A stretch of 64,000 nucleotides of DNA from JACVRN01 sp036389255 (GTDB lineage Bacteria; Acidobacteriota; Blastocatellia; Pyrinomonadales; Pyrinomonadaceae): positions 434,001 through 498,000 of the forward strand of contig DASVQI010000041.1 in assembly GCA_036389255.1 (NCBI GenBank). The letters are read 5' to 3'. The position numbers and the translations under genes were made by a program. Below are positions 1 through 8,592 of this stretch, in pieces. The stretch's first letter is position 1. Each line of letters starts with the position of its first letter. Under the pieces are notes generated by a model, which had not been told where the DNA came from, did no database searches, and saw nothing but the letters and a program-made list of their open reading frames with translations.

Positions 1-1941
1 GGCGCGGAGCATCCGGACACGGCGCTCGCCCTTAATAATCTGGCCTCGCTATACGACGTGAAAGGCGACGTCAAAACTGCCGAGTCGTTATACCTGCGGT
101 CATTGGCCGTCACGGAGAAATCGCTGGGCGCGCAACATCCCAGAACGGCGGCCCTGCTACAGAACCTCGTGACGCTCTATCAGGAGCAGGGCAACAGGGC
201 GCAGGCTCTGGCGCTGCTCGCCAGAAGCGCGGAGATTAACGAGCATAATCTTTCGCTCATCCTGAATACGGGTTCCGAGAAGCAGAAGCTTCTCTATCTG
301 GCCACTCTTGCGACCGATACTGATTACGCCGTCTGGTTCAACATGCAGAAGCGTGAAGACACACAGGCTGCGGGCTTGGCTCTGCTGACTGTCTTGCGTC
401 GCAAGGGACGCGCTCTGGATGCCATGAGTGAGCAGGTAGGCGCTTTGCGCCGCCGCATGAGCCCTTCGGATAGGACGCTTCTGGACGAGTTGGACAAGAC
501 TCGAACGGAACTGGCTTCGCTCGTGCTTGAGGGGGCTGGCGGCGCACAGCCCGCAGAGCATCAGGCGAAAGTGGCAAGGCTTCAGGCGGAAGTAGAGCGG
601 CTGGAAGCGGAGGTGGGTGCGCGCAGCAGCGAGTTCAGGGCGCAATCACAGACCGTTACAGTCGAGCGCGTTCAGAACGCTATTCCGCAGAACGCCGCGC
701 TCGTAGAGATTGCGCTCTACAGACCCTTCAATAACCGGGCGCAGAAAGCGGAAGAGAAGTGGGGCAGCCCGCGATACGCTGCATACGTCCTCAAGCGCGA
801 CGGGCAGGTGAGCTGGGTTGATTTGGGTGACGCTGCCTTAATTGACGCGGACATAGCACGGTTCCGCACGGCGCTTGCCGACCGGAAGAGTCTTAATGTT
901 AAAGGGGCCGCTCGCTCTCTCTACGAAAAGGTGATGCGGCCCATACGCAGGCTGCTGGGAGACAAGACGCTCCTGCTGGTTTCACCCGACGGGGCGCTCA
1001 ATCTGGTTCCGTTCAACGCTCTGGTAGACGAACAGAATCGTTATCTCATAGAGAGCTACAGCATCACGTACCTGACGAGCGGGCGCGACCTGCTCAGAAT
1101 GCAGGTGCGTGCCGAGGGCGCGAGTAATAAGTCCGCGCCTTTGGTTATAGCAGACCCTTCATTCGACCAGCCCGGCGACGGGAGCGGCGCGAGCGCTTCC
1201 ACTGGGAGCCTCGCAGAGGGCAGCCGCGCCTTTGATTTGAAGCAGGTAACATTCAAGCCTTTACCGGGCACGGCGAGCGAGGCGCAGGCCCTCAGCAACA
1301 TCCTGCCGGATGCTCAGGTCTTGACGGGCACAAGGGCGACCGAAGAGGCCATCAAACTGGCGCGTGCGCCCATCATCCTGCACATAGCCACGCACGGCTT
1401 TTTCCTGCCTGACCTGAATCCGGCTGCACGCTCAGCCTCTAATAGACGGCGCGGCCCGCGCTTGAGCCTCACAGAGACGTTGCCGTCCGAGACTGCGTCC
1501 GGCGAGAACCCGCTCCTGCGCTCTGGGCTGGCGCTGGCGGGCGTTAACCAGCGACGCGGCGGCGCTTCAAACAACGGCATACTGACAGCGCTCGAAGCCG
1601 CGAGCCTTAATCTATGGGGGACGAAGCTGGTCGTGCTGTCCGCCTGCGAAACCGGTCTGGGCGAAGTCAAAAACGGCGAGGGAGTTTACGGCCTACGCCG
1701 CGCGCTTGTACTGGCCGGGGCGGAGAGCCAGTTGATTAGCCTCTGGCAAGTCTCGGACAAAGCGACTCAAAATTTGATGGTATCTTACTACCGCCGTTTG
1801 CAGGCCGGAGAGGGAAGGGCGGAAGCTCTGCGGCAGGTACAGCTTGAAATGCTCAGGAGCGCGGCGTGGAATCATCCCTATTTCTGGGCCAGCTTCATTC
1901 CGCAGGGACAATGGTCGGGCATGAGCGCGCCCCGGCAGTAG
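1..1941 (+). CDS. TPR-CHAT domain protein, 5' end outside window
   Basis: The reading frame is open from base 1, so the gene begins upstream. The first codons read as a kinesin-light-chain-type TPR (ALNNLASLY) and another TPR follows. A charged, coiled-coil-like stretch rich in Glu, Arg and Ala lies around bases 480-660. The C-terminal half is a CHAT domain, a caspase-like peptidase fold. The likely catalytic His is in HIATHGFF (codon at 1393) and the Cys in LSACETGLG (codon at 1645). It ends with the usual CHAT tail (LWQVSD, then HPYFWASFI). TPR-CHAT proteins are proteases or protease-like proteins, often tied to stress or defence regulation. The partner here is unknown because the upstream neighbour is cut off. 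The GTG at 58 would also open this frame but would sit inside a TPR, so I do not take it as the start. Confidence 0.9.
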   Translation, partial: GAEHPDTALALNNLASLYDVKGDVKTAESLYLRSLAVTEKSLGAQHPRTAALLQNLVTLYQEQGNRAQALALLARSAEINEHNLSLILNTGSEKQKLLYLATLATDTDYAVWFNMQKREDTQAAGLALLTVLRRKGRALDAMSEQVGALRRRMSPSDRTLLDELDKTRTELASLVLEGAGGAQPAEHQAKVARLQAEVERLEAEVGARSSEFRAQSQTVTVERVQNAIPQNAALVEIALYRPFNNRAQKAEEKWGSPRYAAYVLKRDGQVSWVDLGDAALIDADIARFRTALADRKSLNVKGAARSLYEKVMRPIRRLLGDKTLLLVSPDGALNLVPFNALVDEQNRYLIESYSITYLTSGRDLLRMQVRAEGASNKSAPLVIADPSFDQPGDGSGASASTGSLAEGSRAFDLKQVTFKPLPGTASEAQALSNILPDAQVLTGTRATEEAIKLARAPIILHIATHGFFLPDLNPAARSASNRRRGPRLSLTETLPSETASGENPLLRSGLALAGVNQRRGGASNNGILTALEAASLNLWGTKLVVLSACETGLGEVKNGEGVYGLRRALVLAGAESQLISLWQVSDKATQNLMVSYYRRLQAGEGRAEALRQVQLEMLRSAAWNHPYFWASFIPQGQWSGMSAPRQ

Positions 1942-1968
1942 ACAGGCCAAAGGGCTTTTCATCATTCG

Positions 1969-1998
1969 TTGACACTTAAAAGCGCGGACGGTTATCAT
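1969..1998 (+). promoter_or_regulatory. Candidate sigma70-type promoter for nadK
   Basis: TTGACA at 1969-1974, an 18-nt spacer, then TATCAT at 1993-1998 (five of six matches to TATAAT). It lies between the stop of the CHAT gene and nadK, with a leader of about 45 nt. Found by pattern only. Confidence 0.5.
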
Positions 1999-2051
1999 CC
2001 GAGCCGTCCAAGTAATTCCAAACCCCCTTGCCTTGAACCTTAAGAGAATTG

Positions 2052-2936
2052 ATGGCGAAGTCTGTCATAAGGCGCGTAGGTGTTGTCGTCAAGCCGCATC
2101 AACCTGATGCGCTCAAGACTATCTGTAACCTCGTCAAATGGCTGGATGACCATTCGATTACGCTCATGGGCACGCCCGATTTGGAAAAAGAGCGTGTAGA
2201 GCACGAGACAGGCTGCACCGTGGCAACGGTCGCGGCTGAAGAATTGGCCGGGCAGGTAGATTTAATCATAGTGCTCGGCGGCGACGGGACGATGATAGCT
2301 ACGTCTCGCATGCTGGGCGACAGCGAAGTTCCCGTGCTGGGCATCAACTACGGGAGCCTCGGCTATCTGGCGGAGTTCCGCATGGAGGAGATGTTCCCGG
2401 CTCTTGAAACCATTCTTGAGGGACAATACCAGATTGATTCGCGCGTGATGCTGGCCGCAGAGCTGTTTCGAGCAGACGAACAGTTGATGCGCTCGCGCGT
2501 ACTGAACGACGTGGTCATCAACAAGAGCGCGCTGGCCCGCATCATAGAGATTGACACCAGCCTGAACGGCCAGTTCGTCAACTCTTTCCGCGCCGACGGG
2601 CTGATTGTCTCTACGCCCACAGGCTCCACGGCCTACAATCTCTCGGCAGGCGGCCCGGTCATCTACCCTTCTATGAACGGCGTGGTGATTACGCCCATCT
2701 GCCCCTTTACGCTCTCGAACCGCCCCATAGTAGTGCCGGACGACGCTGTGATAGAGCTTAGCCTGAAGACGCCCAACGAAGAGGTCGCGCTCACCTTGGA
2801 CGGACAGGTGGGCGTTCCACTGGAGGTTGAAGACCGCGTCGTTATAAAGAAGAGTCGCACTTCTTTCAATCTGGTTCAGCCGATGAACCGCAACTACTTC
2901 GACGTGCTGCGCGACAAGCTGCGCTGGGGAAGATGA
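2052..2936 (+). CDS. nadK: NAD kinase
   Basis: Phosphorylates NAD to NADP with ATP in the cytoplasm. The family's GGDGT motif is at about residues 76-80 and is followed by the conserved GINYGSLGYLAEF stretch. The second signature (ADGLIVSTPTGSTAYNLSAGGP region) is near residues 178-200, and NRPIVVPDD follows. At 294 aa the length is normal. A TTG at 2049 precedes the ATG at 2052 in the same frame; I prefer the ATG. A good promoter candidate lies upstream, so the gene is probably transcribed alone. A heptad hairpin begins four bases after the stop. NAD synthetase is also in this window at about 58.4 kb but is not linked to it. Confidence 0.95.
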   Translation: MAKSVIRRVGVVVKPHQPDALKTICNLVKWLDDHSITLMGTPDLEKERVEHETGCTVATVAAEELAGQVDLIIVLGGDGTMIATSRMLGDSEVPVLGINYGSLGYLAEFRMEEMFPALETILEGQYQIDSRVMLAAELFRADEQLMRSRVLNDVVINKSALARIIEIDTSLNGQFVNSFRADGLIVSTPTGSTAYNLSAGGPVIYPSMNGVVITPICPFTLSNRPIVVPDDAVIELSLKTPNEEVALTLDGQVGVPLEVEDRVVIKKSRTSFNLVQPMNRNYFDVLRDKLRWGR

Positions 2937-2939
2937 AAA

Positions 2940-3018
2940 GTCAGCGACGAGTGACGAGCGACGAGTGATGAGATAAAACATCTTCCCGCTTGTCACCTGT
3001 CACTAGTCACTTATCACC
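2940..3018. repeat. Heptad inverted repeat, GTGACGA class
   Basis: The left arm reads as 7-nt units (GTCAGCG, ACGAGTG, ACGAGCG, ACGAGTG). The right arm reads CTTGTCA, CCTGTCA, CTAGTCA, CTTATCA. The arms pair imperfectly around an AT-rich centre. It fills the nadK to symporter spacer, so it could act as a terminator or RNA-stability hairpin. Confidence 0.8.
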
Positions 3019-3027
3019 GAGGTTAAT

Positions 3028-4497
3028 ATGGCCGACAAACGCGATGAGAAGGGGCTACAGAGGCCGGAGATTGCTTCCGATGCTTTTGAGCGAGAGGTGA
3101 CGACAGACCTTGATGACGAGACGCCGGATAAGCCGAAGGGCATGGCGCTTCACACGCGTATTCTGATTGGACTCGTCGTAGGCGTTGTCGCGGGCATTAC
3201 GGTCAACGCCCTTGTCGGCGGCAACAACCCGCGCGTGGTCTGGGTGATTGATAACATCACGGCCCCCGTGGGGACGCTCTTCCTGCGGCTGCTCCTGATG
3301 ATAGTCGTGCCGCTCGTCTTCTCATCTCTGGTTGTAGGTGTGGCGGGCATTGGCGACATACGCAAGCTGGGCCGGGTCGGCTTAAAGAGCTTCGCCTACT
3401 GTCTGGTTGTCTCCGCCATCTCCGTCGTCATAGGGCTGACGCTGGCTAATACGATTCGGCCCGGCACGCGCGTTGACCCGGCAACCTCGGAAGCTCTCAG
3501 GCAGCGATTCGGCGCGGACGCTTCCAAGACGGTCGAGGACGCGCAGAAGTCCAACGCCGCCAACAAAGACTCCGCGCTGATGCAGGTGGTCAAGACCATC
3601 GTGCCGTCGAATCCCGTCACGGCTGTAGCCTCCGACCCGCCCAACATGCTGCACCTGATGTTCTTCGCGCTTATAGTCGGCGTCAGCATCACTCTCATCC
3701 CCGTGCAGGTGACCGCGCCGCTTCTTAGAGGGCTGGAAGCTCTCTACGAAATCACCGCCAAGATTATTGATATGGTGATGAAGTTCGCGCCTTACGCGGT
3801 GGCGTGCCTGCTCTTTAACAATACCGCGCGATTCGGCCTAGACCTTCTGCAAGCGCTCGCGTGGTTCGTGGCCACCGTGCTGATAGGTCTTTCGCTTCAG
3901 ATGTTCGGCGTCTACTCTCTTTCGGTCTATTTTCTCTCACGCATCAGCCCTATAGAATTCTTCCGGCGCATCAAGACGGTGATACTGACCGCCTTTTCCA
4001 CTTCATCCTCGAACGCCACGCTGCCCACCGCTCTGCGAGTCTCAGAAGAGAACCTCGGCGTCCCGCAGGAGATAAACAGCTTCGTGCTGACCGTAGGCGC
4101 GACCGCCAATCAGAACGGGACGGCGCTTTATGAAGGCGTGACGGTGCTGTTTTTGTGCCAGCTCGCGGGGCTGGACTTGAGCATTGGCCAGCAGTTGATG
4201 GTCGTCTATCTTGCGATTCTGGGCGGCATAGGGACGGCGGGCGTTCCCTCCGGCTCCATTCCCTTCATCATAGGCGTGCTGGCGATGCTCAGGCCCGATT
4301 TGCCGCCGCTCATAGCCATCATCATAGGCGTTGATAGAATTCTGGACATGTGCCGCACTACATTGAACGTGGCCGGAGATTTGACGGCGGCTACCTACGT
4401 TGCGCGCTCCGAAGGTTACGAGCTGCTCAAGCCGCACGAGCCTGCGATTGTTCACGCTGGCGTGCAGCACCCACTGGCGGGTCGCGGCGCGGAATAA
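3028..4497 (+). CDS. Dicarboxylate/amino acid:cation symporter (SLC1/DAACS family)
   Basis: Inner-membrane secondary transporter coupling Na+ or H+ to uptake of an acidic amino acid or dicarboxylate. A hydrophilic, charged N-terminal extension of about 40 residues precedes the first membrane segment. The serine-rich re-entrant loop FSTSSSNATLPTA starts near residue 323. The TM7 motif is NQNGTA at about residue 361, where many homologues have NMDGT. The TM8 motif GVDRILDMCRTTLNVAGD starts near residue 434; its Asp and Arg bind the substrate amino and side-chain carboxyl groups in characterised members. Length (489 aa) is slightly above normal because of the extension and a long polar loop near residues 150-190. 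Substrate cannot be fixed from sequence alone. Confidence 0.92.
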   Translation: MADKRDEKGLQRPEIASDAFEREVTTDLDDETPDKPKGMALHTRILIGLVVGVVAGITVNALVGGNNPRVVWVIDNITAPVGTLFLRLLLMIVVPLVFSSLVVGVAGIGDIRKLGRVGLKSFAYCLVVSAISVVIGLTLANTIRPGTRVDPATSEALRQRFGADASKTVEDAQKSNAANKDSALMQVVKTIVPSNPVTAVASDPPNMLHLMFFALIVGVSITLIPVQVTAPLLRGLEALYEITAKIIDMVMKFAPYAVACLLFNNTARFGLDLLQALAWFVATVLIGLSLQMFGVYSLSVYFLSRISPIEFFRRIKTVILTAFSTSSSNATLPTALRVSEENLGVPQEINSFVLTVGATANQNGTALYEGVTVLFLCQLAGLDLSIGQQLMVVYLAILGGIGTAGVPSGSIPFIIGVLAMLRPDLPPLIAIIIGVDRILDMCRTTLNVAGDLTAATYVARSEGYELLKPHEPAIVHAGVQHPLAGRGAE

Positions 4498-4515
4498 AAG
4501 TTAGGAGTAAGCCCT

Positions 4516-5283
4516 ATGATTTTCCCTATCGCAGACGATAACAGCGACCGCACAATAGTCCCGTTCGTAAACTACGCGCTGATTCTCATAAACCTTCTGG
4601 TCTTCGTCTTCCTTCAGGGCTTAGGCTCGAACGACCGTTTCACCTACGCCTTTTCGACCGTGCCTTATGAGATAGTGACGGGTCAGGACGTGACTACGCC
4701 CGACAGAGTCGTGGAGCATCCCATGACGAAGCAGCACGTCGAAGTGCCCGGACTTCAGCCGACGCCCTTCTCCGTCTACATCACGTTACTCACGTCCATG
4801 TTCATGCACGGAGGCTTCGCGCACATCTTCGGCAACATGCTCTTTCTTTGGATTTTCGGAGACAACCTTGAAGACAGGCTGGGTCACTTGAGGTATCTGC
4901 TCTTTTATCTTGTCTGCGGCGTGCTGGCCTCATTAGCGCACGTCTTCTCGACCCTCCTGCTGAGCAGCGACAGGAGCGAGCTTCTGATACCAAGTCTGGG
5001 CGCGTCGGGCGCTATCTCCGGCGTGCTGGGCGGCTACATACTTCTGCACCCGCACAGGCGCGTGCATGCCTTCATGTTCAGCGTGCTGACTACCGTCCCG
5101 GCATGGGTAGCCGTGGGCATCTGGTTCGTCTTCCAGTTAATCAGTGGACTGGGCATGCTTGGCGGCGGCTCGCAGCAGGGCGGCGTGGCCTACGCGGCGC
5201 ACATAGGCGGTTTCATCGCGGGGCTTCTGCTGATAAAGATTTTCGCCATCGGGCGCGCGCCCGTGGTAAGCCCCCGCGCATAG
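4516..5283 (+). CDS. Rhomboid family intramembrane serine protease
   Basis: Membrane protease of 255 aa. The catalytic serine is in GASGAISG (Ser about residue 164) and the partner His is in AHIGGF (about residue 229). The upstream family motif HIFGNMLFLWIFGDN, with the conserved His and Asn of TM2, is present. About six hydrophobic segments are visible, with a long polar loop between TM1 and TM2 (residues about 35-75). An AGGAG Shine-Dalgarno at 4502-4506 precedes the ATG. It follows the symporter by 18 nt and may share its transcript. Substrates are unknown. Confidence 0.92.
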   Translation: MIFPIADDNSDRTIVPFVNYALILINLLVFVFLQGLGSNDRFTYAFSTVPYEIVTGQDVTTPDRVVEHPMTKQHVEVPGLQPTPFSVYITLLTSMFMHGGFAHIFGNMLFLWIFGDNLEDRLGHLRYLLFYLVCGVLASLAHVFSTLLLSSDRSELLIPSLGASGAISGVLGGYILLHPHRRVHAFMFSVLTTVPAWVAVGIWFVFQLISGLGMLGGGSQQGGVAYAAHIGGFIAGLLLIKIFAIGRAPVVSPRA

Positions 5284-5346
5284 GATTTCCAAGGCTAAGG
5301 AGCAACGCACTCCTTAAAACTTTAATTACGAACAAGGGAGGTTTGA

Positions 5347-6009
5347 ATGACCAGAACAAGACTTTTAGTTGTTGTGCTTTCGGTGGCCTGCATGTTCGCC
5401 ATGCTGGCCGGAATGTCAATCGCGCAGAATCAGACCGGAGGCGGAAACGCAAATTCGGGCCAGAGCGGCAATGCGAATCGCGGCGGCACCGGCACGGGCG
5501 TAAGCTCCGCCGACATGAAGTTCGCCATGACCGCCGCGCAGGACGGCATGACGGAGGTTGAGCTTGGACGCCTTGCCGTGCAGAAGGGAATGAGCGACGC
5601 GGTCAAGCAGTTCGGCCAGCGCATGATTGACGACCACACAAACGCCAACCAGCAGTTGATGCAGTTGGCAACTTCAAAGGGCATGACCCTGCCTACCACT
5701 CTGGACGCCAAGCACGCGGCGATGGTAGCCAAGTTCCAGCGTCTTCAAGGCGCAGCCTTCGACCGCGCCTATGCCAAGCAGATGGTGCAGGATCACAGGA
5801 AGGCCGTTGACCTCTTCCAGCGAGAGGCCGACAGGGGCATGGACGCGGGCTTGAAAGCCTTCGCCGCGCAGACGCTTCCCATACTGCAAGGCCACCTGAG
5901 CATGGCACAGGCCATGAACATGGGCGGCAAAGCGGGCGGAAATATGAACGGCAACATGAGCGGCACGGGCAACAGCAACACCAACAGAAGCGGCAACGCC
6001 AACAGGTAG
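5347..6009 (+). CDS. DUF4142 exported protein
   Basis: A 220-aa exported protein. The signal peptide covers about residues 1-26 (hydrophobic core LLVVVLSVACMFAMLAG, then ending in AQN). A Gly/Asn-rich linker follows, then the four-helix DUF4142 domain (ferritin-like, no proven activity), recognisable by MTAAQDGMTEVELGRLA, FGQRMIDDHTNANQQL and YAKQMVQDHRKAV. The C-terminal tail is low-complexity Gly/Asn/Met. A strong GGGAGG ribosome site lies 6-12 nt before the ATG. Periplasmic or surface location is inferred. Confidence 0.85.
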   Translation: MTRTRLLVVVLSVACMFAMLAGMSIAQNQTGGGNANSGQSGNANRGGTGTGVSSADMKFAMTAAQDGMTEVELGRLAVQKGMSDAVKQFGQRMIDDHTNANQQLMQLATSKGMTLPTTLDAKHAAMVAKFQRLQGAAFDRAYAKQMVQDHRKAVDLFQREADRGMDAGLKAFAAQTLPILQGHLSMAQAMNMGGKAGGNMNGNMSGTGNSNTNRSGNANR

Positions 6010-6011
6010 AA

Positions 6012-6121
6012 GGGCAAAGGTTAAGAAGGTGCCGGGTGTCAGGTTTCGGGTTTCGGGCGAGAGAAAAACAACTGATTTCTCTTTTCCCCGTCACCCGTCA
6101 CCTGACACCCGCTTTGCCTTT
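6012..6121. repeat. Heptad inverted repeat, GGGTGTC class with A/G core
   Basis: Left arm units are GTGCCGG, GTGTCAG, GTTTCGG, GTTTCGG, GCGAGAG. Right arm units are CCGTCAC, CCGTCAC, CTGACAC. The centre has AGAGAAA facing TTTCTCTTTT. Outer flanks (GGCAAAGG and CTTTGCC) also pair. It fills the spacer between the DUF4142 gene and queF. Confidence 0.8.
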
Positions 6122-6172
6122 ACCCGCGCGGCTCAGGTAAGATTTCTTTCTGATTTTTAAGGAGCCGTTTTC

Positions 6173-6598
6173 ATGTCTACTATCAACGCAGAGTTATCGC
6201 CCGTTAATCAACAGGGTCTGGATATACGCTCGACGCCGCGCGCGGAGATGAATCTTTACGCGCTCGACACGTTCGCTTATGAATATGCGGGGCGCGAGAT
6301 TCACATACAGTTTGAGATACCGGAATTCACCTGCGTTTGTCCGTTCTCTGATTTTCCGGACTTCGCCACCATTCGACTCGACTACGTCCCCAACGAGCGC
6401 TGCATAGAGCTTAAAAGCCTGAAGCTCTACATAAACTCATTCCGCACAGTGAAGGTCTTCCACGAGCACGTCATCAACATCATTCTGGAAGATTTCGTCG
6501 CGGCGTGCGACCCCCTGAGCGTAGAGTTGGAGGGCGACTTCAACGTGCGCGGCAATATCAAAACCGTCGTCAAGGCAAGCTACAAGAAGAAGCAGTAA
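6173..6598 (+). CDS. queF: NADPH-dependent 7-cyano-7-deazaguanine (preQ0) reductase
   Basis: Reduces the nitrile of preQ0 to preQ1 in queuosine tRNA-modification synthesis. This is the short, single-domain type (141 aa). The nucleophile Cys56 and the acid Asp63 are in CPFSDFPDFA, and the conserved helix ELKSLKLYINSFR follows. FHEHVINIILED carries the family's His/Glu region. A clear AAGGAG ribosome site lies 10 nt before the ATG. No queC, queD, queE or tgt gene is in the window, so the pathway is spread over the genome. Confidence 0.95.
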   Translation: MSTINAELSPVNQQGLDIRSTPRAEMNLYALDTFAYEYAGREIHIQFEIPEFTCVCPFSDFPDFATIRLDYVPNERCIELKSLKLYINSFRTVKVFHEHVINIILEDFVAACDPLSVELEGDFNVRGNIKTVVKASYKKKQ

Positions 6599-6599
6599 A

Positions 6600-6672
6600 C
6601 AGTTTTTGAGTTTTCAGTTAAAGGTCTTCAAGCGCTTTTTACTGAAAACTGAAAGCTCAAAACTGAAGACTG
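6600..6672. repeat. Heptad inverted repeat, CAGTTTT class
   Basis: Left units are AGTTTTT, GAGTTTT, CAGTTAA. Right units are ACTGAAA, ACTGAAA, GCTCAAA, ACTGAAG, ACTG. It starts two bases after the queF stop and ends seven bases before the next start codon, so it could both terminate queF and mask the next ribosome site. Confidence 0.8.
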
Positions 6673-6678
6673 ATTATT

Positions 6679-6918
6679 ATGGAAATCGCCATCACTGTTG
6701 CTGTTTTCGGTATCGCGGCGCTCTTTGTTCTGTTCTTTCTGGCGCGACGCCTCCTGAAGTTCGCCGTGCGGCTCATGCTCGCGGCGATTCTGGCGCTGAT
6801 TCTGGTTGCGGGCGGCCTCTTCTGGTGGTGGTCTGGGGCGAGTGACTCTTCGGAGCGCAACGTGAACCGCAACTCTGCTCCTTCTCCTGCGAATCGTCGC
6901 AGCTCAAATGTTCGTTAA
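6679..6918 (+). CDS. Small membrane protein, unknown function
   Basis: Predicted 79-aa protein: two adjoining hydrophobic segments (residues about 3-23 and 30-52) split by a basic turn (ARRLLKFAVR), then a polar Ser/Asn/Arg tail. It ends 21 nt before the MFS gene. No Shine-Dalgarno is obvious, and the start lies right behind a hairpin repeat. I do not recognise a family; coding status rests on the membrane-protein pattern and codon use like its neighbours. Confidence 0.6.
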   Translation: MEIAITVAVFGIAALFVLFFLARRLLKFAVRLMLAAILALILVAGGLFWWWSGASDSSERNVNRNSAPSPANRRSSNVR

Positions 6919-6939
6919 TCCCGGCGGCGTGGAACCAAA

Positions 6940-8265
6940 ATGGGCGAGACAGATACAGACGCCGCCGACCAATTCAACGCAAGCATCAGCCGCAAGAAGC
7001 TGGACGAAGGCACGCCCGGATTGTGGCATCGCTATCGTCGCCTCCCCAGAAACGTCTTCGCCATCAGCCTCGTCAGCCTCCTGAACGACGCCTCAAGCGA
7101 GATTATCTATCCGCTTCTGCCGCTCTTTCTGGCGATGACTCTGGGCGCATCGCCCGCAGCCATCGGCGTCATAGAAGGCGCTGCCGAATCCGTCTCAAGC
7201 CTACTGAAACTCTTCGCAGGCTATTTCAGCGACAGGCGAGGGCATCGCAAGGGGCTGGTGGTCTTCGGCTACGGGCTGGCGAATCTGGTGCGGCCCCTTC
7301 TTGCCTTTGCGACCAACTGGTTTCAGGTGCTTGTGATTCGTATGACCGACAGGGTCGGCAAGGGAATCAGAAGCGCTCCGCGCGACGCGATGATTGCCGA
7401 CGCGGTTCGCGTTGAAGAGCGGGGGCTTGCCTTCGGCTTTCACCGCGCGATGGATCACGCGGGCGCTGTCATAGGCCCGCTTCTGGGCTACATGCTGCTG
7501 CTCATCTTCGCGCGTGAAAGGAACGCTCCGACGGCGGCCGATTACTCGCTGGTCTTTCTCATAGCCGCAGTCCCGGCCTTCTTCGCAGTCCTCGTCGCAG
7601 CCTTTTTCGTGCGAGAGCCCAACGTGGAGAAGGCCGCGAATCTTAACGGCGTAGCCGCTCCCGTGAAGTTGTCTCTGCGCGGCTTCGATGGGAACTTCAA
7701 GCGCTTTCTGGTAATTCTGGCGCTCTTTACGCTCTCGAACTCTTCGGACGCGTTCCTGCTTCTGAGAGCGCGAGAGGCGGGCGTCTCGGTCGCCACGATT
7801 CCGCTTCTATGGGCCGCGCTTCACGCCAGCAAGGTCTTAAGCTCGCTCTTCGGCGGCGACCTCTCCGACCGGGTTGGGAGAAAACGTCTGATAGCTTCGG
7901 GCTGGATGTTGTACGCGGCTGTCTACCTATGCTTCGGGTTCGTCTCATCGGTGGGGATGGCGTGGGTGCTCTTTCTAATCTACGGCATCTACTTCGGGCT
8001 GGCGGAGGGCGCGGAGAAGGCGCTTGTGGCAGACCTAGTGCGCCCCGAACAGCGCGGCACGGCCTACGGGTTGTATAATCTGGCATTCGGCATTACTGTC
8101 TTTCCCGCTTCGCTTCTGATGGGCGGGCTGTGGAGCCTGCGCGGGGCGCAGACGGCCTTCGTCGTGAGCGCGGGACTGGGCGCAATCTCCGCCCTGCTGC
8201 TCGTGACCTTCGTACAGGTGAAGCCCGCGAACGACAATGCGTCGGCTGGAATAGTTAATCCGTAA
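6940..8265 (+). CDS. Major facilitator superfamily transporter
   Basis: Predicted 12-helix carrier of 441 aa with a charged N-terminal tail of about 35 residues. The A-loop-like motif GYFSDRRGHRKG lies between TM2 and TM3, and a second copy (GGDLSDRVGRKR) lies in the other half, as is usual for MFS proteins. The segment DRVGKGIRSAPRDA marks a subgroup of uncharacterised MFS proteins annotated in many bacteria. Substrate unknown. The downstream cupin gene starts 18 nt later and probably shares the transcript. Confidence 0.88.
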   Translation: MGETDTDAADQFNASISRKKLDEGTPGLWHRYRRLPRNVFAISLVSLLNDASSEIIYPLLPLFLAMTLGASPAAIGVIEGAAESVSSLLKLFAGYFSDRRGHRKGLVVFGYGLANLVRPLLAFATNWFQVLVIRMTDRVGKGIRSAPRDAMIADAVRVEERGLAFGFHRAMDHAGAVIGPLLGYMLLLIFARERNAPTAADYSLVFLIAAVPAFFAVLVAAFFVREPNVEKAANLNGVAAPVKLSLRGFDGNFKRFLVILALFTLSNSSDAFLLLRAREAGVSVATIPLLWAALHASKVLSSLFGGDLSDRVGRKRLIASGWMLYAAVYLCFGFVSSVGMAWVLFLIYGIYFGLAEGAEKALVADLVRPEQRGTAYGLYNLAFGITVFPASLLMGGLWSLRGAQTAFVVSAGLGAISALLLVTFVQVKPANDNASAGIVNP

Positions 8266-8283
8266 CCGTTTGGAGAGTGGGTT

Positions 8284-8592
8284 TTGAGCTTAAGGGTAGA
8301 GCGTTGGGACGGAGTCGAAGAGCCGGGTGCGCCCGAGCTTCGTCACAGGCTTGAGGCGGAAGGCTTCCATGTCTTCGAGTGGAGCGACGCGCCCGGAACT
8401 CATTACGGCGCGCACCGTCACGCGGAAGACCAATCGCATTGGATTATAAGCGGCCAGCTTGAGCTGCGAGTTCAAGGCCAGACCTACACCCTGAGCGCAG
8501 GCGACCGCGACTTTCTTCCGGCGGGCACTGTTCACTCGGCATTCGTTCCCGGCAGCGAGCCGGTTCGTTATCTCATAGGCGCAAGACGATAA
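8284..8592 (+). CDS. Cupin domain protein
   Basis: A 102-aa single-domain cupin. Metal-binding pattern: HYGAHRHAEDQSHW supplies the His cluster of cupin motif 1, and LPAGTVHSAF is motif 2. Start chosen at TTG 8284, because GGAG at 8272-8275 is correctly spaced and no ATG is in a good position. The stop overlaps the DNA polymerase start by one base (TAATG), so translation is probably coupled. Function unknown; small cupins often bind sugars or act as sensors. Confidence 0.85.
   Translation: MSLRVERWDGVEEPGAPELRHRLEAEGFHVFEWSDAPGTHYGAHRHAEDQSHWIISGQLELRVQGQTYTLSAGDRDFLPAGTVHSAFVPGSEPVRYLIGARR

Noticed and set aside
6122..6172. preQ1 riboswitch before queF
   Set aside because: The 51-bp leader lacks the expected pseudoknot-type C-rich loop and A-rich tail; only a hairpin repeat and a ribosome site are seen.
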